Shown here piece by piece: positions 58,884 through 64,000 of a stretch of 64,000 nt of DNA. The DNA is from CAKZLS01 sp963786305 (GTDB taxonomy: Bacteria > Pseudomonadota > Alphaproteobacteria > Rhodospirillales > Defluviicoccaceae): contig CAWAYL010000020.1 of the NCBI GenBank assembly GCA_963786305.1, positions 41,138 to 105,137 of the forward strand. The letters run 5' to 3'. Below the pieces are notes generated by a model, which searched no databases, had not been told where the DNA came from, and worked only from the letters and a program-made list of their open reading frames with translations. Position 1 is the first letter of the stretch, and the number at the start of each line of letters is the position of its first letter. The position numbers and the translations under genes were made by a program.

Positions 58884-59501
58884 TCAAACGGTCGCTCGAT
58901 TGGTTCGGCCGTCATAAAGTTCCACGTCGATGGGCTTGAAGGCATAATTGTTGGATTTCTCCGCCGAACAGGCGGTTAGGCCAACGATCATGTCCATCTC
59001 CGCTTGCAGATCCACATGGTCACCCGGCCGCGACCGGGGTACTGCCACGTCTATCGACCCGTCGGGTTTGACCTCGACATTCATAAAGACGTTGAATGTC
59101 GTTCCGATCCGATAGTCTTCGATGCCGAACCGACCGAGCCCCACCGAGAGATTCTCGAAGCAGCTGGGGTGATGTCCCTGGTAACCGTAGGTGCGGTGAA
59201 ACATCTCCGGACTGCAGGGCGTCAACAGGAAATCATGCCGGCCTACCGTATCGGAGGCGATCTTAAACATCGGCTGGCTGTCGTTGGCATAGAGCACGTC
59301 GCCCGTGGAAAGATAAATCCGATTGGCATAGTCGATGGATCGTCCGGAAGACAGCGCGACGCGGTGGTCGTCGCTGGAAAATGCGAACAGATCGGCGACC
59401 TGCTGGCCCTCCGGATCGATAACGCGCAAGACCTGATGGCGATTGACGCGAAGGACGCAGCCGCTCTGCGGCTGGATGCGCCGCCGATCCAAAAGCTTCA
59501 T
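58884..59501 (-). CDS. DUF1989 (urea-carboxylase-associated family) protein
   Basis: This 205-residue protein starts at the ATG overlapping the upstream stop (ATGA at 59498-59501), which decides the start. Conserved are 'GQQVADLFAFSSDDHRVALS', 'SRPGDHVDLQAEMDMIVGLT' and 'CSAEKSNNYAFKPIDVELYD'. Related proteins accompany urea carboxylase/allophanate systems and carry a metal-type Cys pair. Here no urea carboxylase is nearby. It is translationally coupled to the GntA-like gene, so the two probably act together. Confidence 0.87.
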   Translation of the reverse strand: MKLLDRRRIQPQSGCVLRVNRHQVLRVIDPEGQQVADLFAFSSDDHRVALSSGRSIDYANRIYLSTGDVLYANDSQPMFKIASDTVGRHDFLLTPCSPEMFHRTYGYQGHHPSCFENLSVGLGRFGIEDYRIGTTFNVFMNVEVKPDGSIDVAVPRSRPGDHVDLQAEMDMIVGLTACSAEKSNNYAFKPIDVELYDGRTNRATV

Positions 59502-60352
59502 GATCGCCGGACGCCGTGCGGTTGAAAGGGACATTGCCAGTCATCGGCCACATGGCGGCCGGAATATTGCTTGGCCTCGGAACTGGTCCCGTAGTCCTGT
59601 ACCACGGGATTGATGAACCCCTGAAGCTGCTGGTCCCGTTTGCGCACCGTGGACTGCAACTTGGGAAAGATTCCGCCGGCCCGCGCGCGGTCGAACATCT
59701 CATGAGCATTGAACACGATTGCCGGCCACGCGAAGCGGCGCGCGAGGCGCGACGCGGCCGCATGAAGGCCGATGACGAAATACGCCTTGCCTCCGAAACT
59801 GAAGCAGAACCTTGGATCCTCGGGATCTCGCGCAACCGACGAATCCCAGTCGAAAAACAGCGCATCGATATCATGTAGGTTCTGCAACTGTTTCCATAGA
59901 AGTCGCTCAAATTCGCCTTCCGTCGATGCGACAGGGCCATCGAAAACGGCGACGAAAGAGTAGAACTGCGTCGGCCGACGGGAAAATTCCCGCGTGAATT
60001 CATAGAGGTCGAACGCCAAGCCGCGAGACGCGGCAGGGGACGCAGCCGGCGGGTAGTACCCGACCCGGTAGTCGTCGCGGTTCAATGCCGAACGCGCGCC
60101 GGTACACGGGTACTTGTGGTTCAGCACGGTCGACTTCAGCATCTCGTGCACCCATACTATGTCACCTTCGGCTTCAGCCGGCGTGGGCAAAAGGCGCTGG
60201 AGGCGACCGTCCTGCGGCCCGTGATAAGCGCTGTTCTCAAGCGCAATTTTGTCGCTCTCTATCGGATTGCGCCGTCGATCATCCGCCGGCATGTGATCCC
60301 AATCCCGCAATTTCGGTTGCATCCGTCTGCCCTTTGGTGCCTTTTGCCCCAT
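59498..60352 (-). CDS. YqcI/YcgG-family (GntA-like) putative haem N-oxygenase
   Basis: This is a soluble protein of 284 residues in the YqcI/YcgG family. The family includes GntA (pre-guanitoxin N-hydroxylase) and is related to DcsA, a haem enzyme that hydroxylates arginine. Conserved are 'KYPCTGARSALNRDDYRVGY', 'FYSFVAVFDGP', 'LFFDWDSSVARDPEDPRFCF', 'FFVIGLHAAASR'-type segments and 'FNAHEMFDRAR'. A start at 60322 or 60292 is also possible. Its stop overlaps the DUF1989 start. N-hydroxylation of a guanidino or amino compound is a family-based inference. Confidence 0.82.
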   Translation of the reverse strand: MGQKAPKGRRMQPKLRDWDHMPADDRRRNPIESDKIALENSAYHGPQDGRLQRLLPTPAEAEGDIVWVHEMLKSTVLNHKYPCTGARSALNRDDYRVGYYPPAASPAASRGLAFDLYEFTREFSRRPTQFYSFVAVFDGPVASTEGEFERLLWKQLQNLHDIDALFFDWDSSVARDPEDPRFCFSFGGKAYFVIGLHAAASRLARRFAWPAIVFNAHEMFDRARAGGIFPKLQSTVRKRDQQLQGFINPVVQDYGTSSEAKQYSGRHVADDWQCPFQPHGVRRS

Positions 60353-60471
60353 GTTGCTGGCTGATAAACGTTGCGCCGGGAGATTTGTTCCGGTGTGCTT
60401 GGCTTTCGGGAAGAACCGGCAGCGATCGCCGGCGTGGCAGCGGGCAAGTGGACGAACCTGAGTACTGATTT

Positions 60472-60840
60472 TTGCGCATCCCAGCGTCTTTCAACGATAA
60501 TGCTTTTCCGCTCATCGTCCTCGCCTCCGCCCTCGCCGCTGGCGTGACGGGAGCGGTGGTGCGCTATGGAATCATTGAATACAAAGCGGTCCAAAACGTC
60601 TGTGCCACCACGCCGGCATTGTGGCCGTGCGAGGTTCGCAACCTCGTCATCGTTACGTTGATGACTACTCCCGCCCTGGGCCTGGTCGCTCTGGCCCTCG
60701 GATTTCTTGCCCTTTTCGGTAATCGCCGCGGCTTGGTCGGCGGCGCCGTCGTTACCGGCGTGCTCGGACTGTTCCTGTACAACGTTGAATTGGGAGCCTG
60801 CGGCCTTTTGTTGGGTGCGCTCCGCGCAGTACGGGACTAG
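60472..60840 (+). CDS. small membrane protein
   Basis: This is a probable 122-residue inner-membrane protein with hydrophobic segments at about 12-32, 57-80 and 87-115. The apparent start is TTG at 60472, as no ATG is available. Two cysteines ('NVCATTPALWPCEVRN') lie in the loop after the first helix, facing outward if the N-terminus is inside. It diverges from the GntA-like gene and converges with the GH17 gene. I recognise no family. Confidence 0.6.
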   Translation: MRIPASFNDNAFPLIVLASALAAGVTGAVVRYGIIEYKAVQNVCATTPALWPCEVRNLVIVTLMTTPALGLVALALGFLALFGNRRGLVGGAVVTGVLGLFLYNVELGACGLLLGALRAVRD

Positions 60841-60850
60841 GCGAACGCCG

Positions 60851-62488
60851 CTATTCCGCGACGGGTTCGGCGCGACCGCGGGTCACCACTTGGTAGGCGA
60901 TGGTGCCGGCCAGAATGACGTTCACGGCCGCCCACGCCAGTGCCTGATGATTGGCAAGTCCCTCGAAAACGGCAATGACCAGCGCGCCCAAGGCGAGCAC
61001 CCAGGCCAAGAGAACTTCTTCGCGAAAGCCGGCAGCGCGGCTGTCGCGCTGATAAAATAAAAGAACAACGAACGCCATTGCCGGCACCCCATAGACCGCC
61101 ACCGGAAAGTCGCGATACCGGGCGTCGAAGACAAGCCCCAGCGTGACCACCGCCGCGCCGAACAGGGTCAGGACACGGACGAGCCCGAGCGCGGGGCCGA
61201 GTCCCCGCAACGTCCGAAATGACCTTGACCGCAACGCCGTCAGGACATCGCTCGCCGGCAGCACCACCGGCCTGTCTGCGTCATCACCAGACGTTTTGAC
61301 GAACGCCATGACCGTCAACGCAAAGGCCGCTGCCGCCAGACCCCAGCGAGTCAAGCCGACCGCCCAGTCGGCGGCCGTGATGCTCGTCTGAAACACATCG
61401 AGCATTGCCACCACCAGGGCACAGGCCGCCGCATGCGATGCAACAGCCAACGCCAGCCACGTCAATGGAGGGAGTACTCTGCGCCGCGCCCACACCACAA
61501 CGAGGGGCAGGACGGCGATGGCGACGGACCATGTGAGATGGAGGCGCCAAGCCGGATCGTCGCTGACCGGTCCCAGCAGGAGCGACGTGTCCGCGCGCCG
61601 TTCGGAGAACAATCCCCAATAGCCGCCTACCGTTCCTTCTTGCACGCGCTTCCATGGTTGATCGAAGGCCTCGATGAGGTTGAGACCCATGTTCTCGGCC
61701 TGAGCGAGAGTCAGAAGTTCTCGAACGAAGCGCGCCTGATTGACTCGGCTTGGCAGCGCCTCGCCGCGCATCCGGCCCGCGCGGGGCCACCCCGCCTCGC
61801 CCACGAACACCGGCGTGTCCGGAAAGACCTCAGTGGCCTGCCGCCATAGGGTCCGGGCGCGGACCATGGTTTCCTCCACGCCGACGGGGTCGTCGTCCCA
61901 ATAGGGCAGAATATGAATGGTGACGAAGTCGACGCTGTCCGCGAGTGTGCGATGGCGGAACCAGTAATCCGTAACGTCCGCGTAGGTGACGGGAACGGAA
62001 ACGGATGCACGGGCCCTGCGCAGGTATTCGGCAAGCTCGGCTTCCGGCACATCGCCGCGCAGCAGCACCTCGTTTCCCACCACCAGTGCCGACACGGTTT
62101 CTGGAAAACGGTTGGCCACCTCAATAGCGATGTCCAGTTGCCTGGCATTGTCAGCCGCGTCGGATAAGATCCAAACGCCAAGCATGACGGTCATACCCAA
62201 CCGCTCCGCGACCTCGGGGACCCGGTCCAGGCCCTGCCCCACGCCGTAGGTGCGTACGCACCGGGTGGACCCCGAAAGCAGCCGCAGATCATGTTCGATC
62301 TGTTCAACGGGGATAATGAGCGTGTCATCCGTCGCCGACTGGCCTCCGCGATGGGGCGCGAACGAGAGACAGGGAATAACGCTCGACGGCGCATCGGGAA
62401 GCGCCACCGGGCGGCCCTGCCACCACCAGAACGCGGTGGTGGCAATGACGGCGACAAACCATGCGGGCAGGACGAACCAACGTGACAT
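60851..62488 (-). CDS. membrane GH17-family beta-glucanase/transglycosylase
   Basis: This protein of 545 residues has an N-terminal membrane segment, a periplasmic GH17 TIM barrel and about eight membrane helices at the C-terminus (about 315-540). The two catalytic glutamates are E140 ('ALVVGNEVLLRG') and E231 ('VFVGEAGWPRAG'). GH17 enzymes cleave or re-link beta-1,3-glucans. The architecture resembles exo-beta-1,3-glucanase/NdvC-related proteins involved in periplasmic or exported glucan. The ATG at 62488 is the likely start. No glycosyltransferase is adjacent; ndvB lies about 31 kb away. Confidence 0.85.
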   Translation of the reverse strand: MSRWFVLPAWFVAVIATTAFWWWQGRPVALPDAPSSVIPCLSFAPHRGGQSATDDTLIIPVEQIEHDLRLLSGSTRCVRTYGVGQGLDRVPEVAERLGMTVMLGVWILSDAADNARQLDIAIEVANRFPETVSALVVGNEVLLRGDVPEAELAEYLRRARASVSVPVTYADVTDYWFRHRTLADSVDFVTIHILPYWDDDPVGVEETMVRARTLWRQATEVFPDTPVFVGEAGWPRAGRMRGEALPSRVNQARFVRELLTLAQAENMGLNLIEAFDQPWKRVQEGTVGGYWGLFSERRADTSLLLGPVSDDPAWRLHLTWSVAIAVLPLVVVWARRRVLPPLTWLALAVASHAAACALVVAMLDVFQTSITAADWAVGLTRWGLAAAAFALTVMAFVKTSGDDADRPVVLPASDVLTALRSRSFRTLRGLGPALGLVRVLTLFGAAVVTLGLVFDARYRDFPVAVYGVPAMAFVVLLFYQRDSRAAGFREEVLLAWVLALGALVIAVFEGLANHQALAWAAVNVILAGTIAYQVVTRGRAEPVAE

Positions 62489-62815
62489 GTGCAATCCGGA
62501 CGTAATGATCAAAATCTGAGGACGATGGATCCGCAGCCCATCTCAGGGAGTTTTCCTACACCGCTTGCCAACGGATCGCCAGGGTGCGAGCGCAAAAATG
62601 CGATACTCCGTCCCATTCGACAGGCACAAATCGCGAACCTGGAAGATCCGCAATTATCTACGAGCGGAATGAAAACCGTGGGAATGTCGTTGTTGCCGGC
62701 GTTCCTCTTCGGCCCACCCTATTCGGCCCGGCGGTTGAACTTCCAGCATACCTGTGAGATACTTCTGGGTGTGAATAATCAGCATAGGAAGGAAGCAACA
62801 CTCTGGAGGACCGCT
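62489..62815. other. divergent gap between GH17 and small-protein genes
   Basis: These 327 bases contain no supported gene. Promoters for both neighbours are expected. No clear operator, hairpin or RNA was recognised. Confidence 0.5.
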
Positions 62816-62971
62816 ATGTTCGGACTATTTAAGAAAAGCGATAAACCAAAGGTCGACGCCGCCGAAATTGAGCGCCAGGAGAGAGAACAGCGAAAAAAAG
62901 AACTCGCGGCGCAAATGAAACAGACCATCCAGAGCGACAAAGAAGATCAGCAGGATTCACAGAAAAGCTGA
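62816..62971 (+). CDS. small highly charged hypothetical protein
   Basis: This 51-residue protein begins 'MFGLFKKSDKPKVDAAEIER' and is almost entirely charged, helix-forming sequence ('ERQEREQRKKELAAQMKQ'). The start is well supported by TGGAGG 8 bases before the ATG, and a strong terminator follows the gene. The amphipathic 'MFGLFKK' may touch the membrane. No family is recognised. Own ribosome site and terminator suggest a real, independently expressed small protein. Confidence 0.75.
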   Translation: MFGLFKKSDKPKVDAAEIERQEREQRKKELAAQMKQTIQSDKEDQQDSQKS

Positions 62972-63028
62972 GCGATTCCACGCCGCCTTTCGGCGCTCGC
63001 AGCGCGGCGGCTGACCTCGTATTGCATT

Positions 63029-63055
63029 GCCCCGTTTCCACGGGGCTTTTTTTTT
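63029..63055 (+). terminator. rho-independent terminator
   Basis: A perfect 7-bp GC-rich stem (GCCCCGT / ACGGGGC) with a 4-base loop is followed by nine T residues. It lies 58 bases downstream of the 51-residue gene. Confidence 0.9.
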
Positions 63056-63199
63056 CCAGCAAGCTTAGCGGCCTGAATCCAGCATATGGAACCCGTACTA
63101 TCGTGCTCGCCTGCTTGCCGGTGGTTTCCCACGGCCGCTGTCCGGGGAATGCGCATCGAACCCTGCAACAAGACGCCAAAGCCGTTCTACGCATAGGGA

Positions 63200-63964
63200 T
63201 CATGTCGCTCGCGCGGCGAGAATGGCCCGGGCCGCATCCTTTGTCTCGTCGTTGAACCAACCTCGCAACAACGGATCCGAGCGACGGGCCTCGACGTCGG
63301 CGATCTCCTTGAGAACTTCCGAACGGAGCTGCGATTTGACCGCGGCGAAGGTGCTGGGCGGGATCGCCGCGTAATCCTCGGCGGCCGTCCGCGCTCGATC
63401 CAGCACCGCCCCCGGCTCCGCCAATTCGTCGACGATGCCCATGCGTTCGGCGGCCTCCGCGGTTACGGTATTGCCGCCGAGCACCAGCCGGCGTCGGGTG
63501 CTGGGCGATATTTCTTGCCGTATAACGGCCATGCCCGCCAAGGGGAACCGGACGCCCACCCGCACTTCGGCCAAGCCCAAGGACGAACCGGGGCTTGCGA
63601 TCCTGAAGTCAGTGCAGAGCACAAGGAGGAGACCGCCCGCAATGGCGTGTCCGTTGATAGCTGCGATCACCGGCTTGGGAAAACCATACAGACGTGCCAG
63701 CAACCGGCTCAACGCGTCCACCATGGCTGTCTGGTCCTCAACGGTAAAGTCCTGAAGCTCCTTAAGGTCCATGCCGGCCGAAAACGTCTTGCCAGCACCC
63801 GTGATCACCAGCGCCCGCACATCCTTGTCGGGTTCCAGTTCGGCGAACGCGCGATCCATCGCATCGAGAGAGCCCGAATTGAGAGCGTTGACCGGCGGAC
63901 GGTCCAGGGTGAGAACGGCGACGTTTCCACCAAGGCGTTCGACATGCACTGTCATTGTCGTCAT
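63200..63964 (-). CDS. enoyl-CoA hydratase/isomerase family protein
   Basis: This crotonase-fold protein has 254 residues from the ATG at 63964; an upstream in-frame start at 63985 is less likely. The oxyanion-hole segments are 'GKTFSAGMDLKELQDF' and 'INGHAIAGGLLLVLCTDFRI'. 'GLAEVRVGVRFPLAGMAVI' carries a glutamate at the usual acid/base position. It resembles short enoyl-CoA isomerases as much as hydratases. It is not related closely to the ECHDC3-like protein at 47 kb. The upstream region lies at the window edge. Confidence 0.88.
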   Translation of the reverse strand: MTTMTVHVERLGGNVAVLTLDRPPVNALNSGSLDAMDRAFAELEPDKDVRALVITGAGKTFSAGMDLKELQDFTVEDQTAMVDALSRLLARLYGFPKPVIAAINGHAIAGGLLLVLCTDFRIASPGSSLGLAEVRVGVRFPLAGMAVIRQEISPSTRRRLVLGGNTVTAEAAERMGIVDELAEPGAVLDRARTAAEDYAAIPPSTFAAVKSQLRSEVLKEIADVEARRSDPLLRGWFNDETKDAARAILAARAT

Positions 63965-64000
63965 GGTTCCCCCTCCGCGTAACACCTGCCATGCCTTGCT

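Overview
The window is high-GC alphaproteobacterial DNA. Its housekeeping and sulfur/nitrogen gene orders (rplM-rpsI, glnB-glnA behind a sigma-54 promoter, cysG-DUF2849-nitrite/sulfite reductase-DUF934-cysH, a very large cyclic beta-1,2-glucan synthase, alphaproteobacterial-style ParE) suggest a Rhodospirillales-like organism. I infer the order only from gene content. Genes are dense, on both strands, and mostly metabolic or chromosomal rather than phage or plasmid.

1-9 kb: the 3' part of a c-type cytochrome, a fatty-acid desaturase and a NiCoT-type nickel/cobalt permease. Divergent from these is a striking operon: a haem-peroxidase-family fatty-acid alpha-dioxygenase homologue, an unrecognised protein, an Old Yellow Enzyme, a membrane-anchored RoxA-like di-haem c-type protein and a small membrane protein. 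It reads like a bacterial lipid-oxygenation (oxylipin-type) pathway. Most genes in 1-7 kb are broken by single-base frame changes, although their protein sequence is otherwise well preserved.

9-13 kb: a scrambled mobile-element zone (tandem duplication, IS1595 and IS110 remnants), a GFA protein and two tandem histidine phosphatases. 13-20.6 kb: a glycerol locus (glpF, glpD, glpK), a divergent Tat-exported glycerol-type binding protein without its ABC permease, and a DeoR/GlpR repressor whose last codons lie inside a MITE-like inverted repeat. 20.9-31.4 kb: ndvB (frameshifted twice), a decayed UDP-galactopyranose mutase, an IS110 remnant and tRNA-His.

31-46 kb is conserved core: PLP aminotransferase, glnB/glnA, the assimilatory sulfur cluster, a CBS protein, parE (one frameshift), an SDR, argC, rpsI and rplM. 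46-54 kb: haemerythrin, a thioesterase and an acyl-CoA gene set diverging around a perfect palindrome, metY, an MFS carrier, an XRE regulator, an anchored subtilase and a fused SpmA/SpmB protein. 54-64 kb: a TackOD1/degenerate-GGDEF protein, a cupin, a PHA depolymerase, a coupled DUF1989 and GntA-like (YqcI/YcgG) pair, a GH17 membrane protein, a small charged protein and an enoyl-CoA hydratase.

The strongest candidates for new biology are the alpha-dioxygenase/OYE/di-haem operon, the translationally coupled GntA-like/DUF1989 pair, and the TackOD1 protein. The frequency of single-base frame breaks, including one in the essential gene parE, means sequence errors must be excluded before any gene here is called a pseudogene.
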